From Paraburkholderia sp. BL9I2N2 (GTDB lineage Bacteria; Pseudomonadota; Gammaproteobacteria; Burkholderiales; Burkholderiaceae), in assembly GCF_004339745.1 (NCBI RefSeq), contig NZ_SMGP01000001.1:1116001-1180000 (forward strand): a stretch of 64,000 nucleotides of DNA, read 5' to 3'. Positions 34,481-43,463 of this stretch are shown here, piece after piece; positions within the stretch are counted from its first letter, which is position 1, and each line of letters starts with the position of its first letter. The translations under genes and the position numbers were made by a program. The notes below the pieces were generated by a model. The model searched no databases. It was not told the DNA's origin and saw only the letters and a program-made list of their open reading frames with translations.

Positions 34481-35941
34481 ATGCGTCTGATCCAAACAGC
34501 ACTCACGTTCGATGACGTGCTCCTCGTCCCGGCTTTCTCCGATGTTCTGCCGCGCGACACCAGCCTCAAGACCCGGCTGACCCGCAACATCTCCCTGAAT
34601 ATGCCGCTCGTGTCCGCCGCCATGGACACCGTCACCGAAGCACGCCTCGCCATTGCGATGGCGCAAATGGGTGGCGTGGGCATCATCCACAAGAATCTCA
34701 CCGCGGCCGAACAGGCGCGTGAAGTGGCCAAGGTCAAGCGCTTCGAATCGGGCGTCGTGCGTGATCCGATCACGGTGCCGCCGCAGATGAAGGTGCGCGA
34801 CGTGATCGCGCTGTCGCAGCAGCATGGCATTTCGGGCTTCCCAGTCGTCGAAGGCGCGCAACTGATCGGTATCGTCACGAACCGCGACCTGCGCTTCGAA
34901 GAGCGTCTGGATGAGCCGGTGCGCAACATCATGACGCCGCGCGAGCGCCTCGTCACCGTCAAGGAGGGCACGCCGCTCGCCGAAGCCAAGGCGCTGATGC
35001 ACAGCCACCGGCTGGAGCGCGTGCTGGTCATCAACGACGCATTCGAACTGCGCGGTCTGATGACCGTCAAGGACATCACCAAGCAGACCGAACACCCGGA
35101 CGCGTGTAAAGACGAACACGGCAAGCTGCGCGCGGGCGCGGCGGTCGGCGTCGGCGCGGACAATGAAGAGCGCGTCGAACTGCTGGTGCAGGCGGGCGTC
35201 GACGTGATCGTCGTCGATACCGCGCACGGCCATAGCCAGGGCGTGCTCGAGCGCGTCAAGTGGGTCAAGCGGAACTTCCCGCACGTCGAAGTGATCGGCG
35301 GCAACATCGCCACCGCGGCGGCCGCCAAGGCGCTCGTCGAATACGGCGCGGACGGCGTGAAGGTCGGTATCGGCCCGGGCTCGATCTGCACGACGCGGAT
35401 CGTCGCCGGTGTGGGCGTGCCGCAGGTCACCGCGATCTCCAACGTTTCCGAAGCGCTGAAGGGCACGGGCGTGCCGGTCATCGCCGACGGCGGCGTGCGC
35501 TTCTCGGGCGACGTCAGCAAGGCGCTGGCAGCCGGCGCGAATGCCGTGATGATGGGCAGCATGTTCGCCGGCACCGAAGAAGCGCCGGGCGACGTGTTCC
35601 TGTATCAGGGCCGCCAGTACAAGTCTTACCGTGGCATGGGCTCGGTCGGCGCGATGAAGGACGGCGCAGCGGACCGCTACTTCCAGGACAACTCCGCGAA
35701 CATCGACAAGCTGGTGCCGGAAGGTATCGAAGGCCGCGTCGCCTACAAGGGTTCGGTCAACGCGATCCTGTTCCAGCTGATCGGCGGCGTGCGCGCCAGC
35801 ATGGGCTACTGCGGCTGCCGCACCATCGCCGAGATGAACGACAAGGCCGAGTTCGTGCAGATCACGGGCGCGGGCTTGCGCGAGTCGCATGTGCATGATG
35901 TGCAAATCACCAAGGAAGCGCCCAACTACCACGTGGACTAA
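34481..35941 (+). CDS. guaB: IMP dehydrogenase
   Basis: Oxidises IMP to XMP with NAD+, the rate-limiting step of guanine nucleotide synthesis. The 486-residue protein has the TIM barrel with the catalytic cysteine near residue 303 in GPGSICTTR, the flap region and two CBS domains inserted at about residues 95-200 ([38 protein letters not shown]). The next guanine pathway gene, guaA, lies one gene downstream. Confidence 0.98.
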   Translation: MRLIQTALTFDDVLLVPAFSDVLPRDTSLKTRLTRNISLNMPLVSAAMDTVTEARLAIAMAQMGGVGIIHKNLTAAEQAREVAKVKRFESGVVRDPITVPPQMKVRDVIALSQQHGISGFPVVEGAQLIGIVTNRDLRFEERLDEPVRNIMTPRERLVTVKEGTPLAEAKALMHSHRLERVLVINDAFELRGLMTVKDITKQTEHPDACKDEHGKLRAGAAVGVGADNEERVELLVQAGVDVIVVDTAHGHSQGVLERVKWVKRNFPHVEVIGGNIATAAAAKALVEYGADGVKVGIGPGSICTTRIVAGVGVPQVTAISNVSEALKGTGVPVIADGGVRFSGDVSKALAAGANAVMMGSMFAGTEEAPGDVFLYQGRQYKSYRGMGSVGAMKDGAADRYFQDNSANIDKLVPEGIEGRVAYKGSVNAILFQLIGGVRASMGYCGCRTIAEMNDKAEFVQITGAGLRESHVHDVQITKEAPNYHVD

Positions 35942-35947
35942 ACGCCA

Positions 35948-36685
35948 ATGAAGCCATTGCTGCGCGCTGTACTCATCCTCGATGCCTTGCTGTTGCTTGC
36001 GTTCGGCCTGCTGTTTCTGCTGACGCCGTGGACTTCGCTGTACAACGCGCTGCTTCTGGTGCAAACCCAGCCGGCTCTGGTCGGCCAGGGGTTTGGCGTG
36101 GCGCTGATCGGGCTCGCATGGCTGGCCTTTCACGCGTCGATCGACGGCGCGCTTACTTCCACGGTCGCCAAGGTGGTCGGTCATGTGAACTGGCTGACCG
36201 GCGTGCTGATGCTGATCTGGCTGCTCGGTCTGCATACGCCGGCGCTGACTGGTTTCGGGCAGATCGTCGCGGTGCTGACAGGCGTGGTGCTGCTGGTGAT
36301 CGGCCTGGGTGGTGTGCGTTTGTCGGGCGCGGTGCGGCGGCGTGAAAGAGTGCGGCTCGCTGAAGCCGTCGCCGCCGAGCGTGCCGACAAGCAGGCGGCC
36401 AAAGACGCCGCGAAAGACGCGGCCAACCGGCGCGAGCCGGGCCATGTCACAGCGGGCTTCCCGGTCTATCACGCTGAGCCGGTCGTCGAGCCCGTCGTGC
36501 CGGTTACGCGGCCCGTCAGTGCCACAAGTCCTGTTGCAGGGGCACCGCTTCATCCGGTAGTCGACGAAGCCAGTCTGACGCCGTCCGAACGCGCAGCGCG
36601 GGCGCAAGCCGCGGCCGCGCGAGACGAAGCGCGCAACGGCGCGGCCGACGCGCCTGGCGCGCCCCGGCCGCCGTTTCATGGCTGA
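35948..36685 (+). CDS. Membrane protein of unknown function between guaB and guaA
   Basis: 245 residues. The first 130 form four hydrophobic helices (LLRAVLILDALLLLAFGLLF at the N-terminus, then LVGQGFGVALIGLAWLAF, NWLTGVLMLIWLLGL, and IVAVLTGVVLLVIGLGGV). The rest is a low-complexity charged and Ala/Pro-rich tail (AAERADKQAAKDAAKDAA; later PVVEPVVPV) that is probably disordered. It starts 6 bases after guaB and is likely cotranscribed. I do not recognise the family and assign no function. Confidence 0.75.
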   Translation: MKPLLRAVLILDALLLLAFGLLFLLTPWTSLYNALLLVQTQPALVGQGFGVALIGLAWLAFHASIDGALTSTVAKVVGHVNWLTGVLMLIWLLGLHTPALTGFGQIVAVLTGVVLLVIGLGGVRLSGAVRRRERVRLAEAVAAERADKQAAKDAAKDAANRREPGHVTAGFPVYHAEPVVEPVVPVTRPVSATSPVAGAPLHPVVDEASLTPSERAARAQAAAARDEARNGAADAPGAPRPPFHG

Positions 36686-36888
36686 CGCGTTGCGCGCCAC
36701 GCCGTCCGCCGAAGCATTCGGATCTGGTTTGCGTGCGCCGCGGGCAAGAGCCTGCGGCGCCGCTCGCGCCAACACGCTGCATCGTTACGCTTCATGCTCG
36801 ATCGTCCCCACGTGGACCGCTTTGAATTCAACGCCGCGCCCCGCGCGCTGCATTCCGTATCCGCTCACTTTTGACTCCGTCCGCTGCC

Positions 36889-38472
36889 ATGCATGACAAG
36901 ATCCTGATCCTCGACTTCGGTTCGCAAGTCACCCAACTGATTGCACGTCGCGTTCGCGAAGCCAACGTGTATTCGGAAATTCATCCGTACGACGTGGATG
37001 CGTCGTTCATTCGCGACTTCGCGCCCAAGGGCGTGATCCTCTCCGGCGGCCCGAGCTCGGTCACCGAAACGGATACGCCGCGCGTGCCGCAAGCCGTGTT
37101 CGAACTCGGCGTGCCGGTGCTCGGCATCTGCTACGGCATGCAGGCCATGGCCGAGCAGCTAGGCGGCAAGGTCGATATCGGCCACCTGCGTGAGTTCGGT
37201 TACGCCGAAGTGCGCGCGCGCAATCACACGAGCCTGCTCGAAGGCATCAGCGACTTCACCACGCCGGAAGGTCACGGCATGCTGAAGGTGTGGATGAGCC
37301 ACGGCGACAAGGTGCTGGAAATGCCGCCGGGCTTCGCGCTGATGGCGTCCACGGAATCGTGCCCGATCGCGGCGATGGCCGACGAAAAGCGCCATTTCTA
37401 CGGCCTGCAATGGCACCCGGAAGTCACGCACACCGTGCAGGGCCGCGCCATGCTCGAGCGCTTCGTGCTGCAGATCTGCAAAGCGCAGCCGGATTGGGAA
37501 ATGGGCCACTATATCGACGAAGCCGTCGCGAAGATTCGCGAGCAGGTCGGTAAAGAGCACGTGATTCTGGGCCTGTCGGGCGGCGTGGATTCGTCGGTGG
37601 CGGCGGCGCTCCTGCATCGCGCGATCGGCGATCAACTGACCTGCGTATTCGTCGATCATGGCTTGTTGCGCCTGAACGAAGCCGAGCAGGTAATGGCGAC
37701 CTTCGCTGACCACCTTGGCGTGAAGGTGATTCACGTCGACGCAAGCGAAGTGTTCCTGCGCAAGCTGGCCGGTGTGACCGATCCGGAAGCGAAGCGCAAG
37801 ATCATCGGCGCGGAATTCGTCGAAGTGTTCCAGACCGAAGCCGGCAAGCTGACCGATGCGAAGTGGCTGGCACAAGGCACGATCTATCCGGACGTGATCG
37901 AATCGGCCGGCAAGGGCAAGAAAGCCACGCAGACCATCAAGAGCCACCACAACGTGGGCGGCCTGCCTGAGACGCTGAATCTGAAGCTGCTCGAACCGCT
38001 GCGCGAACTGTTCAAGGACGAAGTGCGCGAACTCGGCGTCAAGCTCGGTTTGCCGCCGGCCATGGTGTACCGCCACCCGTTCCCGGGTCCGGGTCTGGGC
38101 GTGCGGATTCTCGGCGAAGTGAAGCGCGATTTCGCGGACCTGTTGCGCCGCGCGGACGCGATTTTCATCGAGACGCTGCGTACCTTCATCGATAAGGAAA
38201 CCGGCAAGTCCTGGTACGATCTGACGAGCCAGGCGTTCGCGGTGTTTCTGCCGGTGAAGAGTGTCGGCGTGATGGGCGACGGGCGGACGTATGAGTACGT
38301 GGTCGCGTTGCGTGCCGTGCAGACGCTGGACTTCATGACCGCGCATTGGGCGCATCTGCCGCATGAACTGCTGGGGCATGTGTCGAACCGGATCATCAAT
38401 GAAGTGCGCGGGATTAATCGAGTTGTGTATGACATCTCGGGTAAGCCGCCTGCGACGATCGAGTGGGAGTAA
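36889..38472 (+). CDS. guaA: GMP synthase (glutamine-hydrolysing)
   Basis: Amidates XMP to GMP. The 527-residue protein has the class I glutamine amidotransferase domain with the nucleophilic cysteine in [10 protein letters not shown] and His/Glu in WHPEVTH, then the ATP-pyrophosphatase domain with the P-loop [13 protein letters not shown], and the C-terminal dimerisation domain ending in [10 protein letters not shown]. The ATG at 36889 gives the family start. The 3' end of guaA is a known integration hotspot for genomic islands, and an integrase gene follows here. Confidence 0.98.
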   Translation: MHDKILILDFGSQVTQLIARRVREANVYSEIHPYDVDASFIRDFAPKGVILSGGPSSVTETDTPRVPQAVFELGVPVLGICYGMQAMAEQLGGKVDIGHLREFGYAEVRARNHTSLLEGISDFTTPEGHGMLKVWMSHGDKVLEMPPGFALMASTESCPIAAMADEKRHFYGLQWHPEVTHTVQGRAMLERFVLQICKAQPDWEMGHYIDEAVAKIREQVGKEHVILGLSGGVDSSVAAALLHRAIGDQLTCVFVDHGLLRLNEAEQVMATFADHLGVKVIHVDASEVFLRKLAGVTDPEAKRKIIGAEFVEVFQTEAGKLTDAKWLAQGTIYPDVIESAGKGKKATQTIKSHHNVGGLPETLNLKLLEPLRELFKDEVRELGVKLGLPPAMVYRHPFPGPGLGVRILGEVKRDFADLLRRADAIFIETLRTFIDKETGKSWYDLTSQAFAVFLPVKSVGVMGDGRTYEYVVALRAVQTLDFMTAHWAHLPHELLGHVSNRIINEVRGINRVVYDISGKPPATIEWE

Positions 38473-38587
38473 TTCAGGCTGCTCTGCGGCAGTCTGCAGA
38501 CATCCGGATTCTCCCGCTTTTCCCCACAGAATCAAGGGTTTATTGCCTGATGTAGTCTAATGGGGGCTGATAACAGCTGGGCACTAC

Positions 38588-38678
38588 CGACGGTATGGTT
38601 GACGGTATAGCATCTTGCTCTGCGGACGATCCAACGCGATACCGTCACGACGCGTGACGGTATCAGGTGACGGTATCA
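38588..38678. repeat. Five GACGGTAT repeats, putative integrase arm-type sites
   Basis: GACGGTAT occurs at 38589, 38601, 38656 and 38669, and inverted (ATACCGTC) at 38639. The direct pairs are 12 and 13 bp apart. They sit between guaA and the integrase gene, where arm-type integrase or excisionase sites are expected. Confidence 0.65.
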
Positions 38679-38694
38679 GTTCACGGAGTATTGC

Positions 38695-39999
38695 ATGCTT
38701 ACCGATCTGGAATTGCGGGCGCTCAAGCCTGCCGGCAGGATCTACAAGGTGGCCGACCAGCGCGGCCTGTACGTCGCGGTTACGGTGTCCGGTGTCGTCA
38801 GCTTCCGGTTTGACTACCGGCTCAACGGGCGGAGGGAGACGCTGGTCATTGGCCGCTACGATGCCCGGCTACCCGCCAAGGGCGTGCGTGAGACGCACGA
38901 ATTGAGCTTCGGGATGTCACTCAGCCTCGCGGAAGCGAGGCTGCTTATCGAACGGGCCCGCCGCGACGTCGAGCAGGGCATCAGCCCGTCTCGGGCCAAG
39001 GTCGAAAAGCGCGTGGAAGCGGCCGAGGCGCTAACGTTCGGCAAGTGGGCCGAGAAGTACTTTGCCGAAGCGAGCCTCGCGGAGTCGACCCGCACAATGC
39101 GGCGGTCCGTCTATGACCGGAATCTGGCCGCGGAATTCGGGCGGCTGAAGCTCGAGGAAATTACTCCGGTACGCCTCATGGCCAGGTGCGAAAAGATCAA
39201 GGAACGGGGGGCTGCCGCCCCCGCTGTTCAGGCGCGCGAAATCGTGCTGCAGGTATACCGTTTTGTGCAGGCAAGGGGGCTAAAAGTAGCCAATCCGGCA
39301 GAAGATATCCGGCCTTCCGCTATCGCCACCTTCAAGCCGCGCGACCGGGCACTGACGCCAGCCGAAATTCATGTGTTTTTCAAGGCCCTTGAGCGCACGC
39401 CCACGCTGCCTACGCTGCGTCTGGCGGTCAGGTTCATGCTGCTGACAATGGTGCGCAAGTCGGAATTCATCCTGGCCACGTGGGATGAGGTGGATTTCAA
39501 TGCGGCGGTCTGGACGGTTCCGAAAGACCGGATGAAGGCCGGGCGCGCGCACAACGTTTATCTGAGCCAGCAAGCCCTCGATATTCTGGTCACCTTCAAG
39601 ACGTGTTTCGGCGCAAGCTCATACCTGCATCCCGGTCGTTACGAAACGGAACTGCCGATAAGCGCCGCCACCCTGAATCGCGTGATCGACGCTGCCGTCA
39701 AGATTGTCCGCGAGAGCGGGGCAGAGGACTTCGAATCCTTCTCGGTGCATGACCTGCGGAGAACGGCCAGCACGCAGTTACATGAAGCCGGGTTCAACAG
39801 CGACTGGATAGAAAAGTGTCTGGCGCACGAGCAGCGCGGGGTGCGAGCCGTCTACAACAAGGCCGAATATGCCGAGCAGAGGCGGTCAATGTTGCAGGCG
39901 TGGGCGGATATGCTTGACGGCTGGATAGCAAAGGATCCCGCGACGCATAGCGCCGGTCCGGTACAGCCGGCCGAGCGCGGCTTGACCCTGACCGCATAG
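38695..39999 (+). CDS. P4-type tyrosine integrase of the island
   Basis: Site-specific recombinase of the P4/CP4-57 family with an N-terminal DUF4102-like arm-binding domain (LRALKPAGRIYKVADQRGLYV) and the C-terminal catalytic domain. The active-site residues are visible: Arg in LTMVRKSEF, His and Arg in VHDLRRTA, His in LAHEQRG and Tyr in YNKAEYAEQR. At 434 residues it is full length and intact. Position directly after guaA and orientation away from it fit integration into the guaA 3' end. Confidence 0.93.
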   Translation: MLTDLELRALKPAGRIYKVADQRGLYVAVTVSGVVSFRFDYRLNGRRETLVIGRYDARLPAKGVRETHELSFGMSLSLAEARLLIERARRDVEQGISPSRAKVEKRVEAAEALTFGKWAEKYFAEASLAESTRTMRRSVYDRNLAAEFGRLKLEEITPVRLMARCEKIKERGAAAPAVQAREIVLQVYRFVQARGLKVANPAEDIRPSAIATFKPRDRALTPAEIHVFFKALERTPTLPTLRLAVRFMLLTMVRKSEFILATWDEVDFNAAVWTVPKDRMKAGRAHNVYLSQQALDILVTFKTCFGASSYLHPGRYETELPISAATLNRVIDAAVKIVRESGAEDFESFSVHDLRRTASTQLHEAGFNSDWIEKCLAHEQRGVRAVYNKAEYAEQRRSMLQAWADMLDGWIAKDPATHSAGPVQPAERGLTLTA

Positions 40000-40429
40000 A
40001 AGCGACACAGTGTCGAGTCCTGGAGACGGTGTATCTGTCAGAACCGAGCGGAGACAGATTGTCGGTCGGCGAATGGCAGGCAAGAGTGCAGGCGAGTACA
40101 TTTCTCGAACTCGAACTTTCGATGTACTCAAAAACGTACTCGTCTGCACCTGGATTACTTCTTTCCAATATGGACGGCAACGGACTAAAAGCGCGGCACG
40201 TTCAACTGCTTGATCATTTAATTCGAAATCCTATATACCTCACTGAGCAACAGTTCGATGCTCAGGAGAGGACTCATGTTCGTCTTATAGCATATTGAGT
40301 TTAAAGGATTTTTTGTTGTTCTTCCTTCGTAACGTACTCATTGATGTACTCATTTGCGGCGGGCTTTAAATTCGTGCCATTTTTTGCGTAAATACAACGC
40401 TGGGGTTCGACGTTACAGTGATGGTTGTT
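40000..40429. other. Region after the integrase with GTACTC repeats
   Basis: A 430-bp stretch of lower GC content with no recognised gene. It carries GTACTC-N6-GTACTC twice (40124-40141 and 40334-40351) and an inverted GAGTAC at 40094. Such paired short repeats could be further integrase or regulator sites. A short open frame at 40029-40298 has no recognisable features. Confidence 0.5.
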
Positions 40430-41047
40430 TCAGGCTACGATTCCCGGCGCCTCGCCTGATTCTGGTTATTGGCGGACTCCCACTGTCCGAATGATGAATC
40501 AGGCCTTTCTCGGGGCGTTTGTTGCGCACAGCACGCCACAGGGCTTGCGCCGTGAGTCCTTGCGTCATGCGCTCACTCATGGCGTATCCAACCAACTCAC
40601 AGGTGAAGACGTCCTTAATGCCGGCGACGTAGAGCCATCCCTCGTCGGTGGCACAATAGGTGATGTCTGTCACCCAGGCTTCGTTTGGCCGCGTTGGCGC
40701 GAACGTCTGGTTCAGCAGATTGTCGGCGACAGGCGAGTTGTGATTCGAATTCGTCGTGCTTTGAATTTGCGCTTCTGCTTACACCGCAGATTGAGCTCTC
40801 GGCGCAGGCGAGCGATGCGGTCGCGGCCGGCTATAAAGCCTTGTGCCTCAAGCTCAGGCTGCACGCGTCGCGTGCCATAGGTCTCGCGGCTCTGCTTGTG
40901 CACAGCCTTGATGGCGACTTTCAGGCGTTCATCAACCTGCGCACGTGGAGACAGCTTACCTTTAGACCAGGCATAGAAGCCGCTGCGTGAAACCTTAAAG
41001 GCACGGCACAGGACAGCAATCGGATAATCGAGTCGCATCGTATTCAT
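40430..41047 (-). pseudogene. IS3-family transposase orfB, frameshifted and truncated
   Basis: The N-terminal part (MNTMRLDYPIAVLCRAFKVS; HTH_21-like region with ETYGTRRVQPEL) reads to about 40762. There one base is lost and the frame changes; TTNSNHNSPVADNLL then continues as TDITYCATDEGW with the first catalytic aspartate, and the integrase core ends at the second aspartate (HHSDSGS). The segment with the catalytic glutamate is missing. Not functional. Confidence 0.9.
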
Positions 41048-41367
41048 GACCGCGTATTTGGCAGCGACTCCTGCGCAAAATACGCTGCCGCTTTTTTTAC
41101 GATATCTCGCTCCATCTTGGTCTCCGCCAGTTCCCTACGTAGTCTGGCTACCTCGGCTTCTAATTCGGCAACCGTACGACTGCCTGGCGCCGTCACGGCG
41201 CCATCGCCAAGCTTGGCTGCTTCGACCCACGTGGCCAAAGTCCCCATCGGAATGGCAATTCGCTTCGCCGCTTCATCCAGCGTCAGGCCCTGTGCAAGCA
41301 CAAGCTTTACAGCTTCTTCACGAAGCTCTGGTGTGTATGTTCTTGGTTTCGTCATCTGTGCTCCCAT
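41044..41367 (-). CDS. IS3-family transposase orfA
   Basis: Helix-turn-helix protein of 107 residues (TYTPELREEAVKLVLAQGLT; MGTLATWVEAAKLG) followed by a leucine-zipper-like heptad region ending in MERDIVKKAAAYFAQES, the normal site of programmed frameshifting into orfB. The gene is intact, but its partner orfB is broken. Confidence 0.9.
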   Translation of the reverse strand: MGAQMTKPRTYTPELREEAVKLVLAQGLTLDEAAKRIAIPMGTLATWVEAAKLGDGAVTAPGSRTVAELEAEVARLRRELAETKMERDIVKKAAAYFAQESLPNTRS

Positions 41368-41396
41368 TGATAAAGTTTGTCAAAAAGGAGTGTCTT

Positions 41397-41873
41397 AAAA
41401 AGTCAGGCTACCTCATCGAGGACCGGCTGGCCGAATACGACCGAGCGATCAGGGAGATCGCGCGTGAGGACGAACGCAGCAAGCGACTCATGCTACTGCG
41501 CGGCATCGGTCCGACCACCGCAAGTGCATTGCTTGCGAGCATCGGTGCCGGACATGATTTCAGGAACGGTCGCCAGGTGGCTGCATGGCTTGGCCTGACG
41601 CCCGGCCAGCACAGCAGCGGCGGCAAGGCGCGGCTGGGCAGCATCACGAAGGCAGGCGACGCCTACCTGCGCAGCCTGCTGGTGCTCGGGGCGCGCGCCG
41701 TGATCGCCAGTCTCGGCGAGAAGCAGGACCGGTTCAGCCGCTGGGTACGCAGCCTGGTGGAACGCCGCGGCTACTGGCGTGCGGCAGTCGCGATCGCGGC
41801 CAAGAATGCGAGAATGGCTTGGGCAATGCTAAATTACGGCGACGATTTCAAGCACGAACCGGCCGCAGCGTGA
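41397..41873 (+). pseudogene. IS110-family transposase, C-terminal fragment
   Basis: The C-terminal Transposase_20 domain is clear (LLRGIGPTTASALLASIGAG; FRNGRQVAAWLGLTP; KAGDAYLRSLLVLGARAV) but the N-terminal DEDD catalytic domain is missing, cut at the IS3 junction near 41390. The frame is open upstream only through unrelated IS3 sequence. Confidence 0.88.
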
Positions 41874-42340
41874 AGTCGTCGCGCCTCACCAAACACCGAC
41901 GACCAACGAAAGTCATCATGAGCGGATAGACGATCACTTTGCACTGCCAGCGGTGATGTGAAGCGGGTTGGACCCCGCGCAAGGCATACCTGTCAGAGAA
42001 ACGGGGATTCCTATCCCGCCCAACGAATGAGGTCCTTGCGCGCGTCTTTCATCAGGGTCCGGGCCAGCGGCCCAACATGACCGGTTGTAGTACAGCAGTC
42101 CTTCACCTGTCCGCGCCGAATGAATTTTGAGCCACCGCGCCGACCGAGCTTTGAGCCGGGGTGGAGACCGGTCCGAAGCAGGACCGGTTGTGGATAAGTG
42201 TATGGGTTTGCGGAGTGCTTGTCCTCCTTCGTGTGAGGATGTATCGCGCAGTGGAAGCTGCGAAGGGCGTAGCCCGTAGCGGCTTCCACTGCGCGGCAAG
42301 CGACGATCAAGCCGATTCGTTCTCGCTCGCACCGTCGGCT
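41874..42340. other. Region between two IS110 fragments, with two hairpins
   Basis: No gene recognised. It carries an 8-bp stem (accggtcc, 6-nt loop, ggaccggt; 42167-42188) and a 13-bp inverted repeat (GCGCAGTGGAAGC at 42246-42258 with its complement at 42282-42294). They may be remains of IS ends. Confidence 0.5.
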
Positions 42341-42841
42341 CTGCATCTCATCCAGACGCTTAACCCGCTCACCTTGCATCTGCCCACCAGTATGGCGTGA
42401 GAACAGATTCTCAATCGCGAGGATCTGGGCCGTACGACACTGCACCAGTTGGATCCGCTTGCGAGAGAGGTCGCGCACCGGACGTTCTTCTGCTGGATAA
42501 ATGTAGCCTTCAGGCAATAGTCCAAGACGCAGCAGTTGTGCGAGATGGGCGGCATCGGTGAAGTCACCACTGTATTTCAGTCCCTCGTACTGCCTGATTG
42601 CCGCGGGGTTGGCCAGATGCACCCGGTAGCCATCGTTCATCAACTGATCCACCAGCCAGTACCAGTTATACGTCGCTTCGATGACCACGCCCACCAGATC
42701 TTCGCGGTGCGGCGCCAGCGCCGCCCGGATCTGCACCGGATCGTTCGGCAACCGTCGCTGGTAGACAACCCGGTCAGCGTCATCGCTAACGACGACCACA
42801 CTGTTGTTTGAGTGCAGGTCGATTCCACTAAACTTATTCAT
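42341..42841 (-). pseudogene. IS110-family transposase, N-terminal fragment
   Basis: The DEDD catalytic domain is present: D in SGIDLHSNNS, E in IEATYNWYWLVDQL and the acidic pair in YSGDFTDAAHLAQLL. Homology ends near GERVKRLDEMQ; after that the frame runs to 42011 through sequence that does not resemble the Transposase_20 domain. It is on the opposite strand to the fragment at 41397, so the two are different elements. Confidence 0.85.
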
Positions 42842-42954
42842 GCTGGCCTCCTGTGCGTCACGTCGGTGTTCGCACCCTGACTGTACGCCGGCCGTTCGAT
42901 TCGAACGGAGGGAGGTCGGCTATATGATTATCACAACCTGTAACCCAGATTGCG

Positions 42955-43329
42955 TTAGGAGTCGCCACCGGTAGCGAACAGTCCGTGTTCCGGCTGCGCC
43001 CGTTCGTTGTCGATACACTGCACACGCCAACGGCCAGACATCAGAGCGAGGTCGCCTTCCGTGCACCACTGCACGCGTCCGGCTTCACCTTGGAAGAGTC
43101 CGTAGCAACAGTCTAGATTCAGTCCTTCTAGAACATATACTGGTGTCCTGTCGTTGGGCTCGCACACTAGCGTATTGCCGCAATCCACGTGCAGCGAGCC
43201 CCATTTAGGCAGTTCAAGTCCAAAATGACCTTCGCGCGACCATTGCCGCTTTTCCTTGTCGATCCAGAGGATTGCAAATGCCATCGGATGGGCCCGATTG
43301 AACATGTCGAGCTGGACAGTAAGACGCAT
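42955..43329 (-). CDS. Hypothetical protein, 124 residues
   Basis: Unrecognised. A GGAGA ribosome-binding site lies 6 nt before the ATG in the transcript, which supports a real gene. The protein is soluble, with tryptophans and several cysteines (LHVDCGNTLVCEPND; LNLDCCYGLFQGEAG) and no signal peptide or membrane segment. It is isolated between IS debris and an IS256 element, so no function can be inferred from context. Confidence 0.55.
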   Translation of the reverse strand: MRLTVQLDMFNRAHPMAFAILWIDKEKRQWSREGHFGLELPKWGSLHVDCGNTLVCEPNDRTPVYVLEGLNLDCCYGLFQGEAGRVQWCTEGDLALMSGRWRVQCIDNERAQPEHGLFATGGDS

Positions 43330-43463
43330 GAAGATTCTCCGAACATATATTCCGCCAAGCTGAGACGTACCGAGAAAATCGCGGCGCTTGCCACGGAATC
43401 ACTGACCGAGTGCTCATTGCATCAGCGCATGCGCGTCGTACGTCTATGTCGGGCCACCCGACC

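Larger units (their letters stand above)
40430..41386 (-). mobile_element. IS3-family insertion sequence remnant
   Basis: Contains an intact orfA and a frameshifted, 3'-truncated orfB on the minus strand. The right edge is placed near 41386, where an IS110 fragment begins; the left end of the element is missing. It is therefore not autonomous. Confidence 0.85.
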
